A model generated the notes under the pieces. It searched no databases, had not been told where the DNA came from, and saw only the letters and a list, made by a program, of their open reading frames with translations. From Halapricum desulfuricans (GTDB taxonomy: Archaea; Halobacteriota; Halobacteria; Halobacteriales; Haloarculaceae): a stretch of DNA of 64,000 nucleotides. Position numbers and translations under genes: made by a program. Positions 32,482 through 41,004 of the stretch are shown one piece after another. Location: positions 1,411,030-1,475,029 of the forward strand of contig NZ_CP064788.1 in NCBI RefSeq assembly GCF_017094525.1. Reading direction: 5' to 3'. The first letter of the stretch is position 1; each line of letters starts with the position of its first letter.

Positions 32482-34677
32482 TCATACCCACTCGACGCCG
32501 GTAAACTCGAACCGCGCGCCGCCGGCGTCGCTTTCGGTCACGTTGACGTCCCACCCGTGGGCCGTCGCGACCTGCTCAACGATGCTCAGCCCGAATCCCG
32601 TCCCCGTCTCGGTCGTCGAATACCCTGCCTCGAAGACCCGCTCGCGCACGTCCGGCGGGATACCGGGACCGTCGTCCCCGACGTAGAACCCGCCTTCCAG
32701 TTCGCCGATCCGGATCGTGACGCCACGGGTCGGGGAGCCCTGATCGGCCTGTGTGCCGGCACTCGATCCGCGCACCAGCTCCGGGGAAGCGCCGATGTCG
32801 CTGCCGGCCGATCCGTGCTCGACGGCGTTCCTGAACAGGTTTTCGAACAGTTGCCGGAGGCGGTTCCGATCGGCACTGACAGTTCGATCGATCGCGACCT
32901 GCAGGGTGGCGACGCTGTCGACGTTCCGCCAGCAGCTTTCGACGAGCGAGGCCAGATCGATGTGTTCGCGCTCGTTCACTTGATCGTCCTCACGTGCTAG
33001 CGTCAGCAGATCGTCGATCAGCGTGTCCATCCGATCGAGGGCGTCGACGATCGTTTCGTGGTGTTCGCTGTCGCAGTCCTCGCTGGCCAGTTCGAGCCGC
33101 CCGCGGGCAACGTGAAGCGGGTTCCGGAGGTCGTGGCTGACGACATTCGCGAATTCCTCGAAGCGGTCACGCTCGCGCTTGAGGGTTCGCTCGCGCTCTT
33201 TCTGCTCGGTGACGTCCCGATACATCCACAGGTGACCGCTTCCGTCCGGGAGTTCGAGCGGTCGATAACTCAGGGCGAATGTCCGGTCGTCTTCGAGCAC
33301 GAACTCCACGTCGTCGACGGGATTGCGCGTCTCGATTCGGTGCTCAATTTCGGCAATGAAGGCCTCCGTGTCCGCAAATATGCCTCCCGCGTCTTCTGCC
33401 AGTCGCTCGCAGTCGGCACCGACGATGTCGCTCGGCGTCTCCTTAATGTCGAACAGTTCGAACAGTCGTTCGTTCGCCGCGAGTACCTGTCGGGATTCGT
33501 CTTCGGCGAGTACGCCGACCGGCAGGGCCTCGAACAGCGTCGAAAGCAGTGCGTTCGTCTCCTCGAGTTGCTGCTCGTATTCGCGCTGCTCGGTCACCTC
33601 GCGCGTGACGCCGACGACGCCCTCGACGTCGCCGTCGACTATCAGCGGTGTCAGCCGGTAATCGAGGACCTGATACCCGCCTTCCGGAAACTCGCCGGCG
33701 ACTTCGCCCGTGAGTTCCTCCCGCTCGCCGGTGAACAACTCCCCGAACGCGTCGTCGTCGTACTGGGCGTTGATTCTCGGCACGAGGTTGCTCTTCTCGC
33801 CGACGAGGTCGTCCGGAGTCGTATCGTAAAAATCGGCCAGGTACTCATTGACGGCCTCGAAACGCGCGTCCTCGTCGTAGATGCAGGCCGATTCCTGCAT
33901 CGTGTTGACCATCCGTTCGTACTGGCGTCGTTCGCGTTTGCGGCGCTCGCGCTCGGTGATGTCTCGCACCGTATACAGTCTCGTCCCAACCGGGATGTCG
34001 ACCTGTTTGACCGTCACCAGTACCGTTCGTCGGTCGCCCTCTGCCGTCGTGATTTCCGTCTCAATGTTTTCGATTTCGCCGCGTTCGTCGAGTTCACCCG
34101 GCTCGAACAGCGGCTCCTCGAACAGTGCATCGACAGTACCGAGATCGGTCACCTCGCCCGCAGAGTACCCGAAGACGTGGCTGACGTTCGGGCAAACGTA
34201 AGAGAAAGCCCCGTTTTCGTCAGTCATCAACACAGTGTCGGAGATGTCCGCCAGGAGCATCTCGTATCGCTGGATGGCCGAGGCCTGCTGTTGGCGGTCG
34301 CGATAGTCAGCACAGGCTCGCTGGATCCGCTCGGCAACGTCCGAAAGCCGATCCGACTCCTCTCGCGGGAGGTAGTCCGCCGCACCTGCTGCAAGCGCGT
34401 CGCTCGCGAGACGCTCGGAGCCGTGTGCGGGCCAGAACACGACCGGCAGGTCCGGGTGAGTTTCCTTGAGTGTCGAGAGAACATCGAGGCCGTTTCCGTC
34501 CGGGAGTTCGTATGCACTGAGAACGCAGTCGAAACCGCCTTCGCTGAGTGTGTCGAGCGCGCGTTCCGGAGTCGATGTGACGACAACGTCCAGCCGGTCG
34601 TCGACGTCCGAGAGCGACGCTGCGCTCGGGGTCAGACTCTCGGGCTCGACTGCGAGCACCCGGACCGGCTGGTCCAT
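32482..34677 (-). CDS. Multi-PAS sensor histidine kinase with N-terminal pseudo-receiver
   Basis: 731 residues, no membrane helices. Domains: receiver-like 1-120 (RVLAVEPESLTPSAASLSDV; FDCVLSAYELPDGNGLDVLS), three PAS regions (AIQRYEMLLADISDTVLMTD; YERMVNTMQESACIYDEDAR; LLSTLFEALPVGVLAEDESR), HisKA with the phosphorylated His in FANVVSHDLRNPLHVARGRL, and HATPase with GDDGPGIPPDVRERVFEAGY and TGTGFGLSIVEQVA. In the receiver the usual phospho-Asp position reads Ala (VLSAYELP instead of VLSDYxxP). It is a cytoplasmic sensor of unknown signal. The start 34677 follows the RVLAVEPES alignment. Confidence 0.88.
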   Translation of the reverse strand: MDQPVRVLAVEPESLTPSAASLSDVDDRLDVVVTSTPERALDTLSEGGFDCVLSAYELPDGNGLDVLSTLKETHPDLPVVFWPAHGSERLASDALAAGAADYLPREESDRLSDVAERIQRACADYRDRQQQASAIQRYEMLLADISDTVLMTDENGAFSYVCPNVSHVFGYSAGEVTDLGTVDALFEEPLFEPGELDERGEIENIETEITTAEGDRRTVLVTVKQVDIPVGTRLYTVRDITERERRKRERRQYERMVNTMQESACIYDEDARFEAVNEYLADFYDTTPDDLVGEKSNLVPRINAQYDDDAFGELFTGEREELTGEVAGEFPEGGYQVLDYRLTPLIVDGDVEGVVGVTREVTEQREYEQQLEETNALLSTLFEALPVGVLAEDESRQVLAANERLFELFDIKETPSDIVGADCERLAEDAGGIFADTEAFIAEIEHRIETRNPVDDVEFVLEDDRTFALSYRPLELPDGSGHLWMYRDVTEQKERERTLKRERDRFEEFANVVSHDLRNPLHVARGRLELASEDCDSEHHETIVDALDRMDTLIDDLLTLAREDDQVNEREHIDLASLVESCWRNVDSVATLQVAIDRTVSADRNRLRQLFENLFRNAVEHGSAGSDIGASPELVRGSSAGTQADQGSPTRGVTIRIGELEGGFYVGDDGPGIPPDVRERVFEAGYSTTETGTGFGLSIVEQVATAHGWDVNVTESDAGGARFEFTGVEWV

Positions 34678-34767
34678 ACCTACGCAGACACATTCAGAAC
34701 GTATATTTCCACCGACAGACTCGTATACTGCCGACACGTCCTTTGTTCGACAATGACGAGTTTCGGT

Positions 34768-35703
34768 CTACCGGTTCGATTCGTCGCCGGGCTGGACCAG
34801 TCGATCGACCTCGTCGTCTGCCTTCCACTCGCCGAGTTCCCTCGGATCGACGTGGACGAACACGTCGTCGACCTCCGGCAACGCCTGGATCGACTGGATG
34901 ACCGCCGTCTCGATGTCGTGAGCTTCCCGGAGCGTTCGGTCGCCCTCGACCTCGATGTGGAGGCTCACGTCGATCTCGGGGCCGACGTAGTGGGCGATCA
35001 CGTCGTGCGCTCCTTCCACGTCTGGGTGTGAGAGGGCGCGCCTGACGATCCGCTTTCGGAGGTCTTCCGGTGGTGCTCGACCGACCAGGTAATCGACGTT
35101 GTCCTGGACGATCTCGACGCCGGTGTAAAGGATCCCGAACGCGACGACGAACGCGGCGATCGGGTCCAGCAGCGGGAAGCCGAGCGTGGCCCCGACGACG
35201 CCAGCGAGCGCGGCGCTGGCAGTGAGCACGTCCGCGCGGTTGTCGGCCGCCGTGGCCCGCAACGCCGGCGAGCCGTGCTCCCGGCCGATGGCGTCGACGT
35301 ATCGATAGAGACCGTACTTGACGACGACGGTCCCGGCGAGAACGGCGACCGCCGCGAGGTTGCGCGTGACGGAGACGTTCCCGCTGAGCACGGTCCGACC
35401 GGCCTGATAGAGGACGCCGATCCCGGCCGCGAACACCCCCAGCGCGACGAACAGCGAGACGAACGGCTCGATTCGCTCGTGGCCATGCGGGTGTTCGAAA
35501 TCGGGCGGCTGGGTCGTCAGGTAGAGCCCGCCGACCGTGACGACGCTGTAGACCGAATCGGCGAGGCTGTTGACGGCCTCCGACTGGACGGCCAGACTGC
35601 CCGTGTACCACCAGACAGTCCCCTTCGCGAGCACGAGGGCCACGTTGCTCGCGAGCACGAGCAGCCCGACCCGGCGTAGCGTTGCCCGACGGGACCTCGA
35701 CAT
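34768..35703 (-). CDS. Cation diffusion facilitator (CDF) transporter
   Basis: Divalent metal/proton antiporter, 311 residues. About six helices, with metal-site regions VQSEAVNSLADSVYSVV (TM2) and RATAADNRADVLTASAALAG (TM5), the HPHGHERIEP loop, and a cytoplasmic C-terminal domain ending VDDVFVHVDPRELGEWKADD with His sites (DVSLHIEVEGD, LREAHDIETAV). The D-N-R-x-D pattern in TM5 differs from the HxxxD of zinc-specific members, so manganese or iron efflux is possible. Confidence 0.88.
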   Translation of the reverse strand: MSRSRRATLRRVGLLVLASNVALVLAKGTVWWYTGSLAVQSEAVNSLADSVYSVVTVGGLYLTTQPPDFEHPHGHERIEPFVSLFVALGVFAAGIGVLYQAGRTVLSGNVSVTRNLAAVAVLAGTVVVKYGLYRYVDAIGREHGSPALRATAADNRADVLTASAALAGVVGATLGFPLLDPIAAFVVAFGILYTGVEIVQDNVDYLVGRAPPEDLRKRIVRRALSHPDVEGAHDVIAHYVGPEIDVSLHIEVEGDRTLREAHDIETAVIQSIQALPEVDDVFVHVDPRELGEWKADDEVDRLVQPGDESNR

Positions 35704-35727
35704 CGGTGTCGGCTTCGATGCGAACGG

Positions 35728-36288
35728 TCAAATCGGCTTCGACGTCGTCTCGATCTCGACCGCGGTGTCGTCGCCGTGCGTCGTCGCGCCCTCCTGGGCG
35801 GCGAACGCGTCGTGGAGCCGATCGTAGGTGTCCTCGATGGCCTCGACGATGACGGTCGTCTCCGCGATGACGGCCATGAAGTTGGCGTCACCGTTCCAGC
35901 GCGGGACGACGTGCGTGTGGAGATGGTCGTCGATCGAACCGCCGGCAGCGCCCCCGCCGAGGTTCATGCCGACGTTCAACCCGTCGGGTTCGAGGGCCGT
36001 CTCGATCGCCTCGACGGTCCGCTGTTGCAGTCTGGCGTGATCGAACAGTACCTCGGAACTCAATTCCTCGTATGCGCCCGTGTGCTCGTAGGGAACCACC
36101 ATCGCGTGCCCCGGGTTGTACGGGTAGTTGTTCAGCAAGACGTAGGCGTGGTCGCTCCGGGCGACGAGGTGGTACTCGCGGTCCGCGCCGAGTTCCGGGA
36201 GTTCACAGAACACGCACTCGTCGATTCCGGGATCGTCGTGTGGACGTTCTACCCACTCGATTCGCCATGGCGCGAACACCTGCTCCAT
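35728..36288 (-). CDS. HIT family hydrolase
   Basis: 186 residues. The histidine triad is DHLHTHVVPRW (H-phi-H-phi-H), preceded by NVGMNLGGGAAGGSIDDHLH. The N-terminal C-x2-C (DECVFCELPELGADREYHLV) is typical of archaeal and Ap4A-phosphorylase-like HIT proteins. It hydrolyses or transfers nucleotidyl groups such as diadenosine polyphosphates. The gene is directly upstream of the CDF transporter, 24 bases apart, perhaps in one transcript. Confidence 0.9.
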   Translation of the reverse strand: MEQVFAPWRIEWVERPHDDPGIDECVFCELPELGADREYHLVARSDHAYVLLNNYPYNPGHAMVVPYEHTGAYEELSSEVLFDHARLQQRTVEAIETALEPDGLNVGMNLGGGAAGGSIDDHLHTHVVPRWNGDANFMAVIAETTVIVEAIEDTYDRLHDAFAAQEGATTHGDDTAVEIETTSKPI

Positions 36289-36526
36289 GTGGTCCGTTGT
36301 GTCACCCCGACAGATATGCGTGCTGTTCGGCGGCTGAAGTACGTACTTAACTATTTCGGCCGTTTTCGAAGTAATACCATCAAAACGGTCTCAAATAGAG
36401 CAATAAACAGTCTGCATCTGTCTGAGGCTATAACACCGAATACGCCTCCAATCCGTCGATTATCCCGTAAACAGTTCCTAACAGTCAGCCGTTTTTATAC
36501 CCCGTACGGCGGAACGAGTAACCACG

Positions 36527-36727
36527 ATGGCAACGAACGCGGGGGCTCCGACCGAACGATCCGAGTTCTGTGAGCACTGTGGGCGGGAAACCATTCATTC
36601 CGTCTCGCTGCAGCTCGTGACCGAGAGCGACCGCTCCGACAACGCGGAGTTCTCGCGAGAGCCGTATCGCGTCACGGAGTGTCTGGTCTGTGGGGAACAG
36701 ACGGCCGTACGGATGAACAACGCGTGA
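36527..36727 (+). CDS. Small zinc beta-ribbon protein (66 aa)
   Basis: Two CxxC pairs, EFCEHCGRETIHSVSLQLV and TECLVCGEQTAV, form a zinc ribbon. A TATA-like TTTTTATACC (36490-36499) lies about 28 bases upstream of the ATG, which fits a leaderless transcript. The family is common in haloarchaea, without assigned function. Confidence 0.8.
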   Translation: MATNAGAPTERSEFCEHCGRETIHSVSLQLVTESDRSDNAEFSREPYRVTECLVCGEQTAVRMNNA

Positions 36728-36789
36728 CACCCCAGTACAGCACGCGGCTGGCGTCGAGTGCAGGGCAATGCGTAGCCGGCGCGTACTGA

Positions 36790-37686
36790 TTATCGCGATC
36801 GGGTCGTCACTTCACAGCCGTCTTCGGTGACGATGATCGTATGCTCTTTCTGGCTGACGTAGTAGCCGTCGTCTTCCTTCAGGACGGGATAGCCGTGGAC
36901 GATGTCCTGCTGTTTGAGACGGCGTAGCGCCATCTTCGGCCGGGAGACGTCGAGCCATCGAGTGGCGAACGGGAGGGTTCGGAACTCCTCGACGATCTGG
37001 TTGAGCGCCTGCCGGGCTGTCCGATCGCGGACCGACCCCTCGCTGTCGAGCGCGAAGATCTCCTCGTCGCTGCCCTCGCTGACCTTGCCGCTGCCGTCGG
37101 TCGCGAACGGTTCGATCGCCACCACGTCGCCGACCTCCAGTGTCGTGCTCTGGGACACCTCGCGGTTCGGGATGTTCGGCGTCGTGTGCTGCTCCCAGTG
37201 GCCCAGTCCGTGGCCGGTGAGGTTCACGACCGGGTTGAAACCGTATCCGTCGATGACCGACTCGACGGCCGCGCCGATCTCGCCGGTTTCGACGCCGGGT
37301 TCGACCAGTTCGAGGGCGGCGTCGAGCGCTTCTTCGGAGGCGCGGGTCAGTTCGTCGTGGCCGGAGAGATCGACCGTGACGGCGGTGTCGGCCAGCCAGC
37401 CGTCGACGTGGACGCCGATGTCGAGATTGACCATCTCCTCGCCGAAGGTGCTGTCGTCGTCGATCTTCGGCGTCGCGTGGGCGGCCTCCTCGTCAATCGA
37501 GATGTTCACCGGGAACGCGGGCTCGCCGCCGAGTTCGCGGATGCGCTGTTCGGCCCACTCGGCGACTTCGAGGTGTGACGCACCGACCTCAACCATCTCG
37601 GCGGCCTCGTCGCGCACCTCCGCGAGGATCTCGCCGGCCTCGCGACACTTCTCGTACTGTTCGCTCGTCAGGTCGACCTCGCTCAT
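36790..37686 (-). CDS. map: Methionine aminopeptidase, type II
   Basis: Removes the initiator methionine from nascent proteins; 298 residues. The metal ligands are visible: MVNLDIGVHVDGWLADTAVT (two Asp), NLTGHGLGHWEQHTTPNIPN (His), DVVAIEPFATDGSGKVSEGS (Glu) and KEHTIIVTEDGCEV (Glu). The inserted helical part between them marks type II. It is monocistronic. Confidence 0.95.
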   Translation of the reverse strand: MSEVDLTSEQYEKCREAGEILAEVRDEAAEMVEVGASHLEVAEWAEQRIRELGGEPAFPVNISIDEEAAHATPKIDDDSTFGEEMVNLDIGVHVDGWLADTAVTVDLSGHDELTRASEEALDAALELVEPGVETGEIGAAVESVIDGYGFNPVVNLTGHGLGHWEQHTTPNIPNREVSQSTTLEVGDVVAIEPFATDGSGKVSEGSDEEIFALDSEGSVRDRTARQALNQIVEEFRTLPFATRWLDVSRPKMALRRLKQQDIVHGYPVLKEDDGYYVSQKEHTIIVTEDGCEVTTRSR

Positions 37687-37755
37687 GTCGATGGCGTTCG
37701 ACCCCCGCGACCGAAAGCGTTTGTGTTCCGCCCCGTGGTTCGGAGTCGCCGCCGA

Positions 37756-38607
37756 CTAGAAACGGTCTCTGGCAGTCTGCATCGATTCCCCGCAGTGAGC
37801 ACGCCCGGCGTCGCCGTCCGTATCCATGACGATCACGCCGGCGACGCTGTCGTGGCTGTTCTCGAATTCGGCGATCGTCCGATCTGCAGCGGTCTGTGGG
37901 CCCGCCCCTTCCTCGAGGTGGCGAACGGCCCGCCTGGCGAGCGTCTCGCGGGCGATGTCCTCACCGGCACCGGTGGCGCTGGCTCCGCCCGTCTCGCTGG
38001 CGTAGAACCCCGCACCGATCTGGGGGACGTCACCGACCCGACCGGCCAGTGCGAACCACCGACCCCCCGTCGAGGTTGCGGTCGCAACCCGTTCGCCGTC
38101 CGACGCGACTGCACCGACCGTGTCGTGCCCGGTGAAGTGATCTTGGACCCATGCGAGCTGATCGGCGGTGCCCGTCATCGGCGGGTCGACCTCGTTCCAG
38201 CGTCGCCGCGTCCGTTCGGTCCAGAGATCGACGCGCGTGTTGACTCCGAACGACGCGGCCAGATCGACGGCGTGCTCGCCGGAGATGAGCACGTGTGGCG
38301 TCGAGGTCATGACGGCGCGTGCGACCTCCACGGCGTGTTCGACACCCGGCATCGAACAGGCCGCACCCGCCGACCCGTGGCCGGTCATGATTCCCGCGTC
38401 CGTCCGGATCGTCCCGTCGCTCTGGACGACGCTCCCGACGCCCGCGTTGAACGCCGGAGCCGACTCCAGCCAGCGAACGGCGGCGACGACGGCGTCGACC
38501 GGTGACGCGGCTTCCGAGCCCCTGCTGGCCGCCGTTTCCAGCACCGAAAGCCGTTCGGACGGCTGTTCCGGCTGTGTGCCTGCCCCGCCGTGCACGATCA
38601 CGTCCAT
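37756..38607 (-). CDS. Isoaspartyl peptidase/L-asparaginase (Ntn hydrolase)
   Basis: 283 residues starting MDVIVHGGAGTQPEQPSERL. The self-cleavage site and threonine nucleophile are in HDTVGAVASDG, after which GRVGDVPQIGAGFYA and GAGEDIARETLARRAVRHLE follow the family. It cleaves asparagine and beta-aspartyl dipeptides after autoprocessing into two subunits. The length before the nucleophile is typical of archaeal members. Confidence 0.92.
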   Translation of the reverse strand: MDVIVHGGAGTQPEQPSERLSVLETAASRGSEAASPVDAVVAAVRWLESAPAFNAGVGSVVQSDGTIRTDAGIMTGHGSAGAACSMPGVEHAVEVARAVMTSTPHVLISGEHAVDLAASFGVNTRVDLWTERTRRRWNEVDPPMTGTADQLAWVQDHFTGHDTVGAVASDGERVATATSTGGRWFALAGRVGDVPQIGAGFYASETGGASATGAGEDIARETLARRAVRHLEEGAGPQTAADRTIAEFENSHDSVAGVIVMDTDGDAGRAHCGESMQTARDRF

Positions 38608-38722
38608 ACCCCGTGTTTTCGCCCGTCTGACTTAACTCTCCACGTCGGCACGTGACGCCACGAGCAGCCGATGCGCGCGCATCGACGCAATTACTATAAT
38701 GTTCTATAATTAATGTACTTGT

Positions 38723-38827
38723 ATGACGCCACAACGAGTCAGTGAGCGTCTCGAGCAACTCCAGGAACGGGTCGACCGGGAGCAATATTACCGGGCGCTT
38801 GAGTACGTCCACGACGACGGTCGCTGA
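38723..38827 (+). CDS. Very small ORF (34 aa)
   Basis: MTPQRVSERLEQLQERVDRE then QYYRALEYVHDDGR. It is charged and helical and preceded by an AT-rich tract (ATTACTATAATGTTCTATAATTAATG is split over 38690-38716) that includes a good TATA box about 25 bases before the ATG. No homologue known to me. The promoter makes it more likely than chance. Confidence 0.45.
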   Translation: MTPQRVSERLEQLQERVDREQYYRALEYVHDDGR

Positions 38828-38919
38828 GAGTCGGGAACAGACGCACGATGGTCACACCAGACGACAGCAGCCGCTGGCGCGTCAGTCGGCAAAAAAACGG
38901 GTCCGTCTAGAAGCGTCAG

Positions 38920-39087
38920 TTACAGGTCGCGCGGCTGGACCGTCTTGCGGTCGTTGGCCTCGGCACGACGAGCGGCGTCTTCGAGCAGCTCGTCGACTTC
39001 CTCGTCGAGGGCATCGTAGAAGTCCGAGGCGACGTTCATGTCATCGAGCGCTTCCTTGACAGCGGCTTTGACGATTAGGTCTGCCAT
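38920..39087 (-). CDS. Histone-fold-like protein (DUF1931-type, 55 aa)
   Basis: 55 residues, MADLIVKAAVKEALDDMNVA ... ARRAEANDRKTVQPRDL. The pattern of helix, long acidic helix and a closing ARRAEANDRKTVQPRD is that of NFYB/archaeal histone-like proteins, where K-TV-P-D is the conserved loop 2 to helix 3 segment. It probably binds DNA or pairs with another histone-fold protein. The start at 39087 leaves a normal core. Confidence 0.8.
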   Translation of the reverse strand: MADLIVKAAVKEALDDMNVASDFYDALDEEVDELLEDAARRAEANDRKTVQPRDL

Positions 39088-39282
39088 ACAGGACTGGTAT
39101 TCCAGAGGGGAGTTTATAAACGTTCCCGTTTTCGACCGGTCTCGAACTCGCTCGCGGCGGTTTGTGGGCCGATGATTCGGTCGCCAACACTCTCGCCGAT
39201 CGACATACCCAACTATATCGGGCCAAGGGTATTCCCCTCGCATCTCCAACGAATACGTGCCGGCGGTGGCCGGCGGAGTCGA

Positions 39283-39444
39283 ATGCCAAAGTGTAATCAC
39301 TGCAACGCACACGTTTCAGACCAGTTCGCACGCGTCTTCGCCAACGAGTACGGCGAGGTGCTCGCATGCCCGAATTGCTCGGCGAACGCGGGAATCGCGG
39401 AAGTCGCTCAACAGCGCGCCCGCGAAGCGTCGAATGTCGGATAG
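39283..39444 (+). CDS. Small zinc-finger protein (53 aa)
   Basis: [20 protein letters not shown] followed by [20 protein letters not shown]: two CxxC pairs around a beta-hairpin. The TATA-like ACTATATCGG (39211-39220) is about 65 bases upstream. It overlaps the following GIY-YIG gene by 11 bases, so the two are co-translated. A haloarchaeal family (DUF7563-like, from memory). Confidence 0.78.
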   Translation: MPKCNHCNAHVSDQFARVFANEYGEVLACPNCSANAGIAEVAQQRAREASNVG

Positions 39445-39682
39445 TCACTACGTTTACGTTCTCGAGTGCGCCGACGGGACCTTCTATACGGGATACACGA
39501 CCGATGTCCAGCGGCGGGTCTCCGATCATCAGGCTGGAGAGGGTGCGAAATACACGCGCGGGCGCACACCGGTCGAACTCGTCCACGTGGAATCGTACGA
39601 CGACAGGGGCGAAGCGATGTCCCGCGAGTACGAGGTCAAACAGCTCTCGCGGGCAGCCAAAGAGCGGCTGGTCGAGGCCTAA
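39434..39682 (+). CDS. GIY-YIG nuclease-like protein (UPF0213/YhbQ type)
   Basis: 82 residues, the minimal GIY-YIG domain. Motifs are [20 protein letters not shown] (the GIY and YIG strands appear as VYVLE and FYTGY), [18 protein letters not shown] (Arg and the KYTRGR element) and [20 protein letters not shown] (catalytic Glu region). Such single-domain proteins are thought to act in DNA repair. Start ATG 39434 overlaps the zinc-finger gene. Confidence 0.9.
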   Translation: MSDSHYVYVLECADGTFYTGYTTDVQRRVSDHQAGEGAKYTRGRTPVELVHVESYDDRGEAMSREYEVKQLSRAAKERLVEA

Positions 39683-39800
39683 CGTCCATCAGACGAGTGT
39701 TTCGAACCTCGTTCGGCCGTGACCGGGCGGTCGGCACGAGCGCGATCTCCGGGAAATCGTCGAACGGGTCGTCACACGGGACCGTCTATTTGATCGTTGA

Positions 39801-39832
39801 TACGATCTCGAAAATCGTTACAACCGACCGTA
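39801..39832 (+). repeat. Short deletion form of the palindromic element (F)
   Basis: TGA (39798-39800) is followed by TACGATCTCGAAAATCGTT and ACAACCGACCGTA, then TGA (39833-39835). The right arm TTACAACCGACCGTA is the same as in the complete copy at 41626-41704. The middle and most of the left arm are gone, but both outer ends with TGA remain. Confidence 0.6.
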
Positions 39833-39881
39833 TGATCGCAGCACCGAGGACTTTTTCACCTGCGGGCCCCGATCCGAGGGT

Positions 39882-40076
39882 ATGAACGAGGACCTGCTTG
39901 ACATCATCTGTTGCCCGCTGGACAAGGCCGAACTCGAACTCGATGTCGACGACCGCGACGACGGCGAGATCGTCAGCGGAACGCTAACTTGCACGGACTG
40001 TGGCGAGACGTTCCCGATCGAGGACGGCATCCCGAACCTCCTGCCGCCGGACATGCGAGAGGAAACACCTGCGTAA
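39882..40076 (+). CDS. Trm112-like methyltransferase activator
   Basis: 64 residues: DLLDIICCPLDKAELELDVD, GTLTCTDCGETFPIEDGIPN, LLPPDM. The Cys pattern and the closing PIEDGIPNLLPPDM are those of Trm112/UPF0434 proteins, which in archaea stabilise several tRNA, rRNA and protein methyltransferases. Its stop codon TAA (40074-40076) coincides with the first conserved TAACGATTT of a truncated palindromic element. Confidence 0.9.
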   Translation: MNEDLLDIICCPLDKAELELDVDDRDDGEIVSGTLTCTDCGETFPIEDGIPNLLPPDMREETPA

Positions 40077-40141
40077 CGATTTATCGGTGCGACCACACGC
40101 CCTCGTGTGGTCGACCCAGAAGGGGCGTACAACGGTCACTG
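40074..40141 (+). repeat. Palindromic element, left arm lost (B)
   Basis: TAACGATTTATCGGTGCGA, inner hairpin GACCACACG/CGTGTGGTC, then CAGAAGGGGC and the right arm GTACAACGGTCACTG followed by TGA (40142-40144). The right arm is the same as in copy A. The left outer arm is missing: the element fuses directly to the trm112 stop codon. Confidence 0.7.
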
Positions 40142-40172
40142 TGAAGGCGATCCCTGCACCGACGTGACGGTG

Positions 40173-40940
40173 TCACAACCCCGTCGGTTCGTGAATGAAC
40201 GTCGTTTTCAATCCCCACTCTTCCAGCCGGTCCTGGAGGGCCTTGACGCCGAACGTTTCGGTCGCGTAGTGGCCGGCGAGGAAGACGTGTATCCCGTGTT
40301 CCTTCGCCAGGTGATAGGCTTTCTGCTTGCCCTCGCCGGTGATGAACGCGTCGACGCCGTTCTCGGCGGCGTCTTCGAGCCAGTCGACGCCGCTCCCGGT
40401 GACGATGGCGATGTCTTTGATCTCGGTCGGGCCGAACTCGAGTACCTGCACGCCCTCGCCGCCGTGGACGAGTTCGCCCGCGAGGAGATTGCGCAGCGCG
40501 TCGACGCTGTAGGCGTCGGGGGCGGTTCCCCGCTGGCCGACGTGGACGGCTCCGAGTTCGCCGAACGGCTCGGTGTCCGTCAGTTCGAGTAGGTCGGCCA
40601 GTCCGGCAGCGTTCCCGAGCGTCTGGTGACCGTCCAGCGGGAGATGAGCCGCGTACAGCGCCAGCCCGTTTTCCATCAGGGGGGCGAGTCGCCGGTAGGC
40701 CGTCCCGGTCACGCGGTCGATGCCGCCCCAGGAGATTCCGTGATGGGCAATCAGGAGGTCTGCCTGCGCGTCGACGGCCTGCTCGACCGTCGAGACGGCC
40801 GCATCGACCGTGACGGCGACGCGGGCGACCTCCCGGTCGGCCGGACCGACCTGAAGTCCGTTAGCACTCGCGTCGATGTCCGCGTACTCGTCGATCCGCA
40901 GCCGTTCGTCCAGCCGTTCGGCGAGCTCACCACAGCGCAT
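40173..40940 (-). CDS. Nif3-like dinuclear metal centre protein
   Basis: 255 residues of the Nif3/YbgI (DUF34) family. Metal-binding parts are ADLLIAHHGISWGG (paired His), AAHLPLDGHQTLGN and the C-terminal HVFLAGHYATETFGVKALQD (His and Glu). Members bind two metals and may be GTP cyclohydrolase-like or metal chaperones; the reaction is unknown. Start 40940 (MRCGELAERLDERLRIDEY) fits the family. Confidence 0.9.
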   Translation of the reverse strand: MRCGELAERLDERLRIDEYADIDASANGLQVGPADREVARVAVTVDAAVSTVEQAVDAQADLLIAHHGISWGGIDRVTGTAYRRLAPLMENGLALYAAHLPLDGHQTLGNAAGLADLLELTDTEPFGELGAVHVGQRGTAPDAYSVDALRNLLAGELVHGGEGVQVLEFGPTEIKDIAIVTGSGVDWLEDAAENGVDAFITGEGKQKAYHLAKEHGIHVFLAGHYATETFGVKALQDRLEEWGLKTTFIHEPTGL

Positions 40941-41004
40941 GGTCTCCGATTGACCGCCCGGTAGTGTAGTGGTTGCGGTCACGAACGCGCCGACGCACTC
41001 GCGA

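Noticed and set aside
33058-35031. 657-codon plus-strand frame opposite the histidine kinase and CDF genes
   Set aside because: Antisense shadow, common in GC-rich haloarchaeal DNA with third-position bias; no domain recognisable.
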